In this document: piece by piece, positions 7,776 through 15,234 of the stretch
Position numbering within the stretch: position 1 is the first letter of the stretch
Layout: each line of letters begins with the position of its first letter
Origin: an uncultured Dorea sp.
GTDB lineage: Bacteria; Bacillota; Clostridia; Lachnospirales; Lachnospiraceae
DNA: 35,829 bases
Direction of reading: 5' to 3'
NCBI GenBank assembly: GCA_947388185.1
Contig: CANDQP010000020.1
Coordinates: forward strand, 1 to 35,829
Notes under the pieces: model-generated
Told to the model about the DNA's origin: nothing
The model's input: the letters and a program-made list of their open reading frames with translations, nothing else
Database searches by the model: none
Position numbers and translations under genes: made by a program

Positions 7776-9074
7776 CTATTCCTCTGCTAATTTCTCATTC
7801 ATCTGGTCAGCCATCTCTTTGCAGGCGTCAGCCATGCTCTTGTCGCCTGTGTAGACTTCCTTCAGAATCTCATTGTCTTCGTTCTCCCATGTTACGGTAG
7901 ACTTGGAGTATGGACGGATTACCATGTCGTCCATCATATTCAGATAAGCTTCCAAGTTAAAGTCTGCGGAATCAGCCCATGCATCAGATGTTCCTGTGTA
8001 TGCGGACATTGTAACGCCAAGCTCTGCCTGCTTCTTCTGAGCTGCCTCTGAACCTAAGTACTCGATCAGCTTCCATGCGTTCTCTGTGTTGCTTCCGCTT
8101 GCGGATGCAGCCCATCCAAGACCGTTGTAGATGGAAACTCTTCTGTCGGTTGTAGCACTCTTAGGAAGCTCTACGCAGTCACAGTTCTCAGCAGTATATT
8201 CGTTGTCTTTGTATGCTGCCAGCATCCATGATCCCTGAAGTACCATTGCTACCTTACCGGACTGGAACAGTACGTCTTCACCGTTCTCAGACATTGTCTC
8301 CATGGAAGGCATAACGCCTGCTTTGATGAACTCTTCTACCTGCTCCATAGCCTCGATCGTCTTAGGATCATCCCATCCGGACTCTGTTCTGTCGTCGTTG
8401 ATAACAAATCCGCCGTTATCGTAGATCATGTTGTAGTAACCAGCCTGGTTGTTGTCGTTCCTGAGAGCAAGTCCGTACTGGCTTCCGTCGTCCTTGGTAA
8501 GCTTCTTAGCTGCCTCAAACATATCGTCCCAGGTCCAGTCTGCTGTCGGATATTCGAGCTGTGCATCGTCAAACATGGTCTTGTTATACCACAGAGCGAT
8601 CGTATCTACGTCCTTAGGTACTGCGTAATACTTGTCTTCATGTGTGTAAAGCCCCCAGATATCTTCCGGGTAATTTGCAGGATCGATAAGGTCACTTTCT
8701 GCGATCTTATCTGTTAAGTCAAGAAGCATGTCGTTGGACATATATCTTTCACTTTCGTTGGAATGCATCCAGAATACGTCCGGAAGGGAACCGCCCTGCG
8801 CGCCTGCTTCCAACATCGTCCAATACTCGTCCCACTTAACAACAGTAAGTTTTGTCTTGATTCCGGTCTCTTCTGTAAAATCTGCCAGGATCTCATTGAT
8901 ACCAGGTTCCTGGTTCGTATCCCATATAGAAATAGAAAGCTCGCCGCCCTCAGAACTGCCGGAGTCGCCGTCACCGCCTGAGCTGCCGGAGTCACCGCTT
9001 CCGCCTCCGCACGCTGCTGTAGAGAGTACCATTGCTCCAGCCAAACATAATGCTGTTAACTTCTTTAACTTCAT
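7776..9074 (-). CDS. Extracellular sugar-binding lipoprotein of ABC transporter (family 1, MsmE-like)
   Basis: 432-residue substrate-binding lipoprotein that delivers sugar to the two permeases encoded next. A lipoprotein signal peptide is clear: MKLKK, a hydrophobic core, then LSTAACGGG, with lipidation at Cys22. A Gly/Ser/Asp-rich linker (23-44) follows, then the mature SBP family 1 fold starting ELSISIWDTNQEPGINEIL. Further family motifs are SLPDVFWMHSNESERYMSND, YAVPKDVDTIALWYNKTMFD, FQSGKVAMVLQGSWMLAAYK and the late ENAWKLIEYLGSEAAQKKQA. Start at 9074 with AAGGAGGAG upstream. Position beside two alpha-galactosidases suggests raffinose, melibiose or similar as ligand; this is inference. 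A promoter (9142-9169) and a possible cre site (9120-9133) precede it. Confidence 0.93.
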   Translation of the reverse strand: MKLKKLTALCLAGAMVLSTAACGGGSGDSGSSGGDGDSGSSEGGELSISIWDTNQEPGINEILADFTEETGIKTKLTVVKWDEYWTMLEAGAQGGSLPDVFWMHSNESERYMSNDMLLDLTDKIAESDLIDPANYPEDIWGLYTHEDKYYAVPKDVDTIALWYNKTMFDDAQLEYPTADWTWDDMFEAAKKLTKDDGSQYGLALRNDNNQAGYYNMIYDNGGFVINDDRTESGWDDPKTIEAMEQVEEFIKAGVMPSMETMSENGEDVLFQSGKVAMVLQGSWMLAAYKDNEYTAENCDCVELPKSATTDRRVSIYNGLGWAASASGSNTENAWKLIEYLGSEAAQKKQAELGVTMSAYTGTSDAWADSADFNLEAYLNMMDDMVIRPYSKSTVTWENEDNEILKEVYTGDKSMADACKEMADQMNEKLAEE

Positions 9075-9119
9075 AATTTCTCCTCCTTAAAATTGGTTTC
9101 GTCAATTTGACATGTTTTT

Positions 9120-9133
9120 TACCAGCGCTGTCA
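9120..9133 (-). promoter_or_regulatory. Possible cre (CcpA) site in the ABC operon leader
   Basis: Minus strand TGACAGCGCTGGTA against the cre pattern TGWAANCGNTNWCA: the central CG, the TG start and most positions fit, three do not. It lies just past the predicted start point, where CcpA acts as a roadblock. Weak match; listed as a candidate. Confidence 0.35.
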
Positions 9134-9141
9134 TGCTATTT

Positions 9142-9169
9142 ATTATATATGTACATGGAATAATGTTAA
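9142..9169 (-). promoter_or_regulatory. Promoter of the sugar ABC transporter operon
   Basis: Minus strand TTAACA (9164-9169), 16 bp, TATAAT (9142-9147); start near 9135 and leader of about 60 nt. The spacer contains the palindrome ATGTACAT. Confidence 0.55.
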
Positions 9170-9418
9170 ATGGTATCATGTTTTGAATATATGGAAAAAT
9201 GTTGCTTATTTGTATGGTTTTGTTATTTTTTTAACCGAATTTAGAGATTATATACGAATAGCGCACAAAAAAATCGCTCCGAATCTGCGAAAACGTATTG
9301 CACATTGTATGTTTTTTTCGACATTTTTTGTCATTCTTAAAACACCTTTCTATATAGCCCGAACATTTTTCCATGCTTCGACAACTTACTCCTCTATTCG
9401 CAATAAGCTCCATTTTCC

Positions 9419-9448
9419 TTTACAAGGCGGCGGGTTCAATGCTACAAT
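9419..9448 (+). promoter_or_regulatory. Promoter of the YesL-family gene
   Basis: TTTACA (9419-9424), 18 bp, extended -10 TGCTACAAT (TACAAT at 9443-9448). Start near 9455, leader about 36 nt with GAAGGAGGAG. Confidence 0.5.
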
Positions 9449-9490
9449 AGCTTTCAGTGATATCTATACATATGAAGGAGGAGTAGCTTT

Positions 9491-10135
9491 ATGAATTTGC
9501 TGAATCAAGATAACATTGTCCACGAATTTCTGAATAATGTCGGGGATATTGTGATCGCCAACATTCTGTTTATCTTCTGTTCCATCCCCTTAGTTACCAT
9601 TGGTCCGTCCCTGACAGCCCTCTATCACTGTTCGTTAAGGTCTGTGAAGGGGAACAGCTACGGAACGGTCAAGACATTTTTCCGTGCGTTCAAAGAGAAT
9701 TTTGTCCAGTCGCTTGTTATCTGGCTTGGAATTGCGGCGGCAGGCTTTATCCTGATCACCAATATCCGTTTCCTGGGGACGGAGACAGGGCAGGCGGGGC
9801 ATATGTTTATGATATTATCAGAAGGGCTTATGGTGTTGTTAGTGATCTTTGCGCTGTATGTGTTTCCTGTGATCGCGGCATTTACCGGCAGTACCGCAGA
9901 ACAGATCAAGAATGCGGTTATCTTCGCGTTCATGCGTTTCCCATATACGATACTGATCGTGATCATCTCGGTATTTCCGATGTATATGACTTATCAGGAT
10001 TATAAACTGATGCCGCTTTGGGCCTGCTGTTGGTTCTTCTTTGGATTCGGGCTTACGGCTTACCTGAATTCACTGATGCTGTACAGGCTGTTTAAGCCTT
10101 ATCTTGAGAAAAGTGAAGATGAGGCGGAGGGTTAA
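9491..10135 (+). CDS. YesL/DUF624-family membrane protein
   Basis: 214-residue integral membrane protein of the DUF624 (YesL) family. The N-terminal segment FLNNVGDIVIANILFIFCSI, then PLVTIGPSLTALYHCSLR, is the family hallmark. Five hydrophobic segments follow (about 17-38, 72-90, 106-127, 148-165, 170-190). The ATG at 9491 has GAAGGAGGAG upstream. YesL-like proteins are often encoded next to sugar ABC transporters of the CUT1 type, as in the B. subtilis yes operon, and may assist or regulate such transporters; their molecular job is not established. The gene is divergent from the transporter operon and has its own extended -10 promoter. No clear terminator is seen before the next unit. Confidence 0.85.
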   Translation: MNLLNQDNIVHEFLNNVGDIVIANILFIFCSIPLVTIGPSLTALYHCSLRSVKGNSYGTVKTFFRAFKENFVQSLVIWLGIAAAGFILITNIRFLGTETGQAGHMFMILSEGLMVLLVIFALYVFPVIAAFTGSTAEQIKNAVIFAFMRFPYTILIVIISVFPMYMTYQDYKLMPLWACCWFFFGFGLTAYLNSLMLYRLFKPYLEKSEDEAEG

Positions 10136-10189
10136 ACAGACAAATTTTGAAGTTTATACGGATGAAAATGTGAAAAATACGTGATAATA

Positions 10190-10219
10190 TTGACATAACA
10201 CACTAAAAACGGATATATT
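10190..10219 (+). promoter_or_regulatory. Promoter of the ATPase-RloB unit
   Basis: Perfect TTGACA (10190-10195), 18 bp, TATATT (10214-10219). The transcript would begin near 10226, so the leader is only about 16 nt and consists mainly of the strong GGAGGTG ribosome site. Confidence 0.6.
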
Positions 10220-10241
10220 GTATATATGGAGGTGAAAGGTT

Positions 10242-11435
10242 ATGCTTGTACAGTTTATGCTGAAGAATGTTTTATCTTTCAGAGAAGAGACCATATTGGA
10301 TATGAGTGCAATAAATGCGTATAAAGAGCATCAGTGCAATATTATCAGCAGTGAGACAAATGAAAAATTTATCAGAGTAGCAGCAATTTACGGTGCAAAT
10401 GCAAGCGGGAAATCTAATTTATATGCAGCTATGCTATGTTTTCAGAGGATTATTGCTGAATCATTGAATAATGTAGATAATGGGGCGAAAACAGCGATTG
10501 AAGAATATTATATGCCGTTTTCTTTTGAGAAGAGAAGAGAGAATTCAGAATTTCAAATCATTATAATTTTGGATGATTCAGAATATCGATACGGCTTTGA
10601 ATATAATGCAGAATGTATCGAGGCGGAATGGTTGTATAAGAAGAAACTGAAAACTAACAGGTTATCCATTATTTTTGAACGTACGAAGGAAATGGTCGAG
10701 TTTGGAGCTACGGTCAGAAAGGAATGCGATGTATATAAGGAGCAAATACCGGCAGAAACTTTGGTGCTTTCTTTTTTTAATAAGTTAAAACTTAAGAATG
10801 ATATTTTTAAAACAGTATACTCTGGTATATTGGATACATTGATCGTACCTACGGATTTTTGTGAAGACACAAGAGCGCTGAAGACATTGCTCCCAGACGC
10901 AATAGACAACGAAAAGAAAAAATTGTTAGATTTTTTAACTGCAATTGATAGTGGGATTAAAGATATAGGTTATGATGACAGTGAAAAAGAAATCAGATTT
11001 TTTACTTTTCATGAAGGAAGGGAAGGGGAGAGCTATTCTCTGGATCTTTTTTGGGAGTCAGAGGGGACGATAAAGAGTATTCTTTTGTTCATATACGCCA
11101 GATTAGTGATTCTTAATAACAGATCGTTATTTGTTGATGAGCTGAATGTAAAGCTGCATCCATTATTATTAAAATTTATTGTTGATTTATTTTATGAAGA
11201 GAACTCTACGGCACAATTGGTTTATACTACGCATGATACGACCCTGATGGATAAGAAGTTTTTTAGAAGGGATCAGATTTGGTTTGTGCAAAAGGATGAA
11301 TACGGGTACTCAGAATTAGCGGCACTGTCTGATTTTAAGGTCAGGTCAGATGCTTCGTTTGAGAAAGATTATTTGTCGGGTGTATATGGGGGGATTCCTC
11401 TTCTTAGGGAATTTGAGATGAAAGAGGGGGAATAA
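10242..11435 (+). CDS. RloA/AbiLi-like AAA (ABC/SMC-type) ATPase, putative defence component
   Basis: 397-residue ATP-binding protein of the AAA_15/AAA_21 group (OLD/RloA-like). It opens MLVQFMLKNVLSFREETILD, the usual first strand, and has Walker A GANASGKS (51-58), an SMC-like signature SEGTIKSI (273-280), Walker B SLFVDELNVKLHP with Asp299 and Glu300, and an H-loop TTHDTTLM (329-336). The tail RRDQIWFVQKDEYGYSEL and YLSGVYGGIPLL is typical of RloA-type proteins. GGAGGTG precedes the ATG at 10242. The next gene, two bases downstream, encodes an RloB protein, so the pair resembles RloAB and the lactococcal AbiLi/AbiLii system. Inferred role: sensor/assembly ATPase that holds and releases the nuclease on phage infection. 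The gene is much richer in A and T than its neighbours, suggesting transfer. Confidence 0.85.
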   Translation: MLVQFMLKNVLSFREETILDMSAINAYKEHQCNIISSETNEKFIRVAAIYGANASGKSNLYAAMLCFQRIIAESLNNVDNGAKTAIEEYYMPFSFEKRRENSEFQIIIILDDSEYRYGFEYNAECIEAEWLYKKKLKTNRLSIIFERTKEMVEFGATVRKECDVYKEQIPAETLVLSFFNKLKLKNDIFKTVYSGILDTLIVPTDFCEDTRALKTLLPDAIDNEKKKLLDFLTAIDSGIKDIGYDDSEKEIRFFTFHEGREGESYSLDLFWESEGTIKSILLFIYARLVILNNRSLFVDELNVKLHPLLLKFIVDLFYEENSTAQLVYTTHDTTLMDKKFFRRDQIWFVQKDEYGYSELAALSDFKVRSDASFEKDYLSGVYGGIPLLREFEMKEGE

Positions 11436-11437
11436 GT

Positions 11438-12121
11438 TTGGGGACAGATGATTTGTTTAAAAAGAGAAGAGAGGACAGGAAGAAAAGAAGATATGAGTTT
11501 AAAAATCCCAGGGCAAATTCATTTTTAATCGTGACCGAGGGAATGAGAACAGAACCGTTGTATTTTAAGGGAATCCAGAAACAGATCAAAGAAAAAGTAG
11601 GCGGTATGGTAGACGTTATAGAAGCTCCGATCATAGATATTCATGGAAAAGGCTGCTCTACGGGCAAATTAATAGAAATAACGGAGGCAATCGTTAAGAA
11701 GGCGAAGATTATTTATCAGAATATCTGGGTGGTATTTGATAAAGACGATTTTGAGGATTTTGATCAGGCCATATCAGACGGAACGGATAAAGGATTTAAA
11801 ATAGCATGGAGTAATCAGTCTTTTGAATATTGGTTATATCTGCATTTTTATTACAGTGATTCGGCGCTTCATAGAGATGAGTGGAACACGAAGCTGGATG
11901 AGATTTTTAAGCAGTATGGTTTGGGAGAGGGAAGTTATCATAAGAATTATGAGGATATCTATAATATGGTAAATACTTATGATGGAGTCAATACAGCGAT
12001 AAAAAATGCTAAGAGAAGAATGGCCGATTGGAAAAGAGATATTAGTGCTCCATCAGAATTTGATCCGGGAACGATGGTTTACAGGTTGGTGGAGGAGTTA
12101 AGATATTATCTTACGGATTAA
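11438..12121 (+). CDS. rloB: RloB/AbiLii-like TOPRIM-type protein, putative defence effector
   Basis: 227-residue protein of the RloB family. After a basic tail (KKRREDRKKRRYE, 8-20) come the motifs FLIVTEGMRTEPLYFKGI with Glu34 in the place of the TOPRIM glutamate, WVVFDKDDFEDFD (97-109) with a DxD-like acidic pair, and SNQSFEYWLYLHF (125-137), the family signature. Together they suggest a TOPRIM-fold, metal-dependent nuclease. The start codon is TTG at 11438; GAGGGGG lies seven bases upstream and no in-frame ATG is near. It follows the ATPase by two bases and is probably coupled. Inferred role: toxic nuclease held by the ATPase, as in PARIS or AbiL-like abortive systems. Nuclease activity is not proven by the sequence. 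Confidence 0.8.
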   Translation: MGTDDLFKKRREDRKKRRYEFKNPRANSFLIVTEGMRTEPLYFKGIQKQIKEKVGGMVDVIEAPIIDIHGKGCSTGKLIEITEAIVKKAKIIYQNIWVVFDKDDFEDFDQAISDGTDKGFKIAWSNQSFEYWLYLHFYYSDSALHRDEWNTKLDEIFKQYGLGEGSYHKNYEDIYNMVNTYDGVNTAIKNAKRRMADWKRDISAPSEFDPGTMVYRLVEELRYYLTD

Positions 12122-12138
12122 TAGGAGGAGCAGAGAAG

Positions 12139-13950
12139 ATGCATTACACCAATATCCATCAGGGAACGTTCATAGACCGTCCGAACCGGTTTATCGCACA
12201 CATTAATATAGAAGGGAGCACTGAGACGGTTCATGTTAAGAATACCGGGCGCTGTGCGGAACTTTTGAGACCGGGTGCGTCAGTCTATGTTCAGGAATCG
12301 GATAAGCCGGACCGGAAGACGAAGTGGGATCTGATAGCCGTAGAGAAGGGCAGCCGTATGGTGAATATGGATTCCCAGATTCCGAATCATCTGGTGAAGG
12401 AATGGTTAGAAGAGGGGAACCTTTTTCAAAATATAACCCGGATACGCCCGGAATACACCTACGGCAGTTCGCGCTTCGATCTCTATGTAGAAGCGGACGG
12501 CAAGAAGATATTTATTGAGGTAAAGGGCGTTACCCTTGAGGAGGACGGGGTGGTGCGGTTTCCCGATGCGCCGAGCGAGCGGGCGGTGAAGCATGTGGAA
12601 GAATTGAAGGCGGCCGTGGGAGAGGGCTATGAAGCATACGTGTTTTTTGTGGTGCAGATGAAAGGCCTCAGGTATTTTACGCCGAACATGGACACGCATC
12701 CGGCATTCGGCGAGGCTCTTTTTCACGCGGCAAAAGCAGGCGTCCGGGTGCTGGCATATGACTGCGAGGTACAGAAGGACGATATCCGCATTGCGGATGA
12801 GGTGCAGGTCATACTTAAGAAACCGGAAGAGGAGAGATCTGCAGGATATTCGGAAGAGGCGGTATGCGGGCAAGGCGCCGGATTGTCCGGCCTGAATATC
12901 GCCAAGCCTGTCATAGCCTGGTATCGTGAGCATAAGCGGGACCTTCCATGGCGCAGGAACCCGGACGCCTATCATGTGTGGGTATCGGAGATCATGCTGC
13001 AGCAGACCAGGGTGGAAGCGGTGAAGCCGTACTATGAGCGGTTCTTAAGAGAATTGCCGACGGTGAAGGAACTGGCGGAGGCTGACGAAGATGTGCTACT
13101 GAAGCTATGGGAAGGCCTGGGATACTACAACCGCGTGCGGAATATGCAGAAGGCGGCACAGCAGATCATGACCGACTACCATGGAGAGTTCCCGGATACC
13201 TATGAAGAGATCCGTTCACTAAAAGGAGTCGGCAATTACACGGCGGGCGCGATCAGTGCGTTTGCCTACGGGATTCCCAAGCCTGCGGTGGACGGCAATG
13301 TATTGAGAGTGATGTCCAGGCTCGCGGGAAGCAGAGAAGATATTGCGAAGCAAAGCGTGCGAAGGAAGATGGAAGAAACTTTAGAACAGATCATTCCCAA
13401 GGATGCAGCCAGTGATTTTAATCAGGGGTTGATCGAACTCGGGGCTCTTGTCTGTGTGCCGAACGGCGGACCGAAGTGCGGTGAATGTCCGGTTTCCGGC
13501 AGGTGTGAGGCAAGGAAGCAGGGAATAACCTCCGAGATCCCGGTGAAGACAAAGAGTAAGGCAAGAAGGACGGAAGAGAGGACGGTATTCGTATTTAAGG
13601 ACGGCAGGCATCTGGCGATCCGAAAGCGACCGGCAAAAGGTCTGCTTGCCGGTCTGTATGAATTTCCAAGCGAACCGGGACGGATGAATCTTAAGGAAGC
13701 GTCGGCTTACAGCAAGAAGATCGGCTTAATGCCGGTCAGGATCAAGGAACTGGGGGAGGCAAAGCACATTTTCAGCCATATCGAGTGGCATATGACAGGA
13801 TATGAGATCCTTGTGGATGAGTTGGAGAAAACGAACGAGAAGGGATTCCTCTTCATTTCCCCGGAGGAGATAGAGAAGGAATATCCCATTCCGTCGGCAT
13901 ATGAATACTATACAAGATATGCAGGGACAAAAATAATAAGGATGCCGTGA
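12139..13950 (+). CDS. mutY: SfsA-MutY fusion: SfsA nuclease-like domain joined to A/G-specific adenine glycosylase
   Basis: 603-residue two-part protein. Residues 1-227 are a full SfsA: NRFIAHINIEG, HVKNTGRCAELLRPG, and a PD-(D/E)XK-like core with Asp114 (SSRFDLYV), Glu127 and Lys129 (FIEVKGVTL), then FPDAPSERAVKH. A linker (about 228-252) follows. Residues 253-600 are MutY, which removes A opposite 8-oxoG: catalytic Glu284 in SEIMLQQTRVEAV, helix-hairpin-helix LKGVGNYTAGAI (361-372), Asp385 in VDGNVLRV, [4Fe-4S] cysteines 439, 447, 450 and 456, and a NUDIX-like 8-oxoG-sensing domain with FSHIEWHMTGY (545-555). The reading frame is continuous with no inner ribosome site seen. GGAGGAG precedes the ATG, 17 bases after rloB. 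Confidence 0.93.
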   Translation: MHYTNIHQGTFIDRPNRFIAHINIEGSTETVHVKNTGRCAELLRPGASVYVQESDKPDRKTKWDLIAVEKGSRMVNMDSQIPNHLVKEWLEEGNLFQNITRIRPEYTYGSSRFDLYVEADGKKIFIEVKGVTLEEDGVVRFPDAPSERAVKHVEELKAAVGEGYEAYVFFVVQMKGLRYFTPNMDTHPAFGEALFHAAKAGVRVLAYDCEVQKDDIRIADEVQVILKKPEEERSAGYSEEAVCGQGAGLSGLNIAKPVIAWYREHKRDLPWRRNPDAYHVWVSEIMLQQTRVEAVKPYYERFLRELPTVKELAEADEDVLLKLWEGLGYYNRVRNMQKAAQQIMTDYHGEFPDTYEEIRSLKGVGNYTAGAISAFAYGIPKPAVDGNVLRVMSRLAGSREDIAKQSVRRKMEETLEQIIPKDAASDFNQGLIELGALVCVPNGGPKCGECPVSGRCEARKQGITSEIPVKTKSKARRTEERTVFVFKDGRHLAIRKRPAKGLLAGLYEFPSEPGRMNLKEASAYSKKIGLMPVRIKELGEAKHIFSHIEWHMTGYEILVDELEKTNEKGFLFISPEEIEKEYPIPSAYEYYTRYAGTKIIRMP

Positions 13951-13979
13951 AACAGTGATTGCTTCGCGGCATCCTTATT
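13935..13979 (+). terminator. Terminator of the SfsA-MutY gene
   Basis: 15-bp stem with one G-T pair: AATAAGGATGCCGTG (which includes the last codons and the stop) pairs with CGCGGCATCCTTATT, loop 15 bases. The 3' arm is T-rich. It also faces the hemerythrin gene that ends nearby on the other strand, so it could act both ways. Confidence 0.6.
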
Positions 13980-13984
13980 AGTAT

Positions 13985-14006
13985 GTAACCATATGACAAT
14001 GGTTAC
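13985..14006 (-). terminator. Hairpin over the stop codon of the hemerythrin gene
   Basis: GTAACCAT pairs with ATGGTTAC around a six-base loop. It covers the stop at 14003-14005 and precedes, on the minus strand, the larger stem at 13935-13979. No T-tract of its own; probably part of a combined 3' end. Confidence 0.4.
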
Positions 14007-14425
14007 AGTCTCTCGTTGTTCTCTTTCATGAACTTGTATTCGGCAACAGATCTGTCAAAGCCTTCGATATGTGTATAGAACCACTTGATCACGTTCTCCT
14101 GGACCTTCTCTACGAAAGCATTGGACGGGCCTTCTTCTTCTACCAGCATCTCTTCAAGCTCTTTGATGGTGTTCTTGAAGGCTTCATGCTGAGCCTTGTG
14201 CTGCTCGTATCCCGGATAGTCGATATCCTTCTGAAGCTGTTCTTCTGCGGAGAAATGGAAATCCGTGTAATCTGCAAGATAGTCCATCATCTTGATCGCG
14301 GCGGTCTTCTCATTGCTCTGTTCGCAACTGTCTAATAATTTGTTGATACGGTCGATCAGCTCCTTGTGGTGAGAATCGATCATCTCGTTGCCTGTTACCA
14401 GGTTGTCACTAAATTCTGCATACAT
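14003..14425 (-). CDS. Bacteriohemerythrin (O2-binding diiron protein)
   Basis: 140-residue single-domain hemerythrin, a four-helix bundle that binds O2 at a non-haem diiron centre and helps anaerobes store, sense or remove oxygen. Counting from the upstream Met at 14434 (add three to the chosen start), the iron ligands are His23 (IDSHHKELI), His60 and Glu64 (DFHFSAEE), His79 and His83 (HKAQH), His122 and Asp127 (THIEGFD): all seven are present. I start at ATG 14425, because the ATG at 14434 directly touches AGGAGG (14435-14440) with no spacing, while 14425 has nine bases. Length fits the family. It stands alone, convergent with the SfsA-MutY gene. Confidence 0.92.
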   Translation of the reverse strand: MYAEFSDNLVTGNEMIDSHHKELIDRINKLLDSCEQSNEKTAAIKMMDYLADYTDFHFSAEEQLQKDIDYPGYEQHKAQHEAFKNTIKELEEMLVEEEGPSNAFVEKVQENVIKWFYTHIEGFDRSVAEYKFMKENNERL

Positions 14426-14455
14426 AGTCTGCATCCTCCTCTTATGATAAATATT

Positions 14456-15124
14456 TTAAATTGGCTGGTGTGAAAGCTTGGGCGCTTTCTTTGCCTGAGC
14501 GGCATATACAAATGGATAGATCACACATGCCAAAGCAAATGCTGCGATCACATCTGTCACGGAATGCTGTTTCAGGAACATGGTGGACAGAATGATCAAG
14601 ACCGCCAGCAGATAAGAGGCATACTGGATCTTCCTGTGCTTCTTCAAGGCATCGCTGTGCCAGATGGCAATACAGACTCCGATGGAGTTGAATACGTGGA
14701 TGCTCGGCAGCACGTTCGTCGGCGTATCGGTTCTGTAAATGTGTCTCACCAGGTCTACGAATACATTCTCCCGTTCAAAGGTAACCGGGCGCAGGTTCAG
14801 TCCGTTGGGGAAAACCGTGCACAAAAGCAGAAAGAATGTCATCCCGGCGATCAGGAACGCACACAAGCGGTAAAAGCCTCTCTTGTCGGTGAAGAAAAAA
14901 TATCCGGCCGCTGCGGCGACAAATACAAACCACAGCAGATATGGTACGATGAAATATTCGACAAAGGGGATATAGTCGTCAATCGGGGAATGAATCAGAA
15001 AATAATGGACATCTGTCCGTCTTTCCAGATAAACAAACCATGGCATATAGATCAGGCCATACAATAATACCCATGCATGGCGGTAGTCTTTGATAAATTT
15101 CTTAACCCTCTCAATGGCTTTCAT
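14456..15124 (-). CDS. PAP2-family membrane phosphatase (Aur1/Ipt1-like PAP2_3 type)
   Basis: 222-residue integral membrane protein with about six hydrophobic helices. The PAP2 signature is split as usual: NVLPSIHVFNS (137-147) carries the catalytic SxH-type His, and KQHSVTDVIAA (185-195) carries the second His and the Asp. An Arg-rich first motif is less clear; RPVTFEREN near 112-120 may supply it. The form fits the PAP2_3 (inositolphosphotransferase-like) branch, which dephosphorylates or transfers phosphate groups of membrane lipids. AAAGGGG precedes the ATG at 15124. It is followed by the hemerythrin gene after 30 bases in the same direction. The glycerophosphodiesterase and lipid kinase genes upstream suggest a lipid-turnover group. 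The exact substrate is unknown. Confidence 0.82.
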   Translation of the reverse strand: MKAIERVKKFIKDYRHAWVLLYGLIYMPWFVYLERRTDVHYFLIHSPIDDYIPFVEYFIVPYLLWFVFVAAAAGYFFFTDKRGFYRLCAFLIAGMTFFLLLCTVFPNGLNLRPVTFERENVFVDLVRHIYRTDTPTNVLPSIHVFNSIGVCIAIWHSDALKKHRKIQYASYLLAVLIILSTMFLKQHSVTDVIAAFALACVIYPFVYAAQAKKAPKLSHQPI

Positions 15125-15189
15125 AATAATTACCCCTTTATAAGCCTGAAAATCAATATATAATACAGCATATTCACAGTTCAGCTTAA

Positions 15190-15218
15190 ATTATAACATG
15201 AAAAAAAAGAATCAACAA
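15190..15218 (-). promoter_or_regulatory. Promoter of the PAP2 gene
   Basis: Minus strand TTGTTG (15213-15218), 17 bp, TATAAT (15190-15195) with an extended TGT before it. A run of eight T in the spacer also lies 25-30 bases past the glycerophosphodiesterase stop and may serve as its 3' end, so the two signals overlap. Confidence 0.5.
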
Positions 15219-15234
15219 CAATGTTCACCGTTTG

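Larger units (their letters stand above)
9075..9490. other. Divergent intergenic region between ABC operon and yesL-like gene
   Basis: 416 bases without a gene. It holds the binding-protein promoter and a cre-like site on the left, a T-rich, low-GC middle (about 9170-9400) with several runs of T, and the promoter of the YesL-family gene at the right end. Small readings in the middle have no ribosome sites or protein-like composition. Confidence 0.6.

Noticed and set aside
9285..9310. Second cre site around the GCGAAAACG stretch
   Set aside because: The spacing between the TG and the central CG does not fit the cre pattern.
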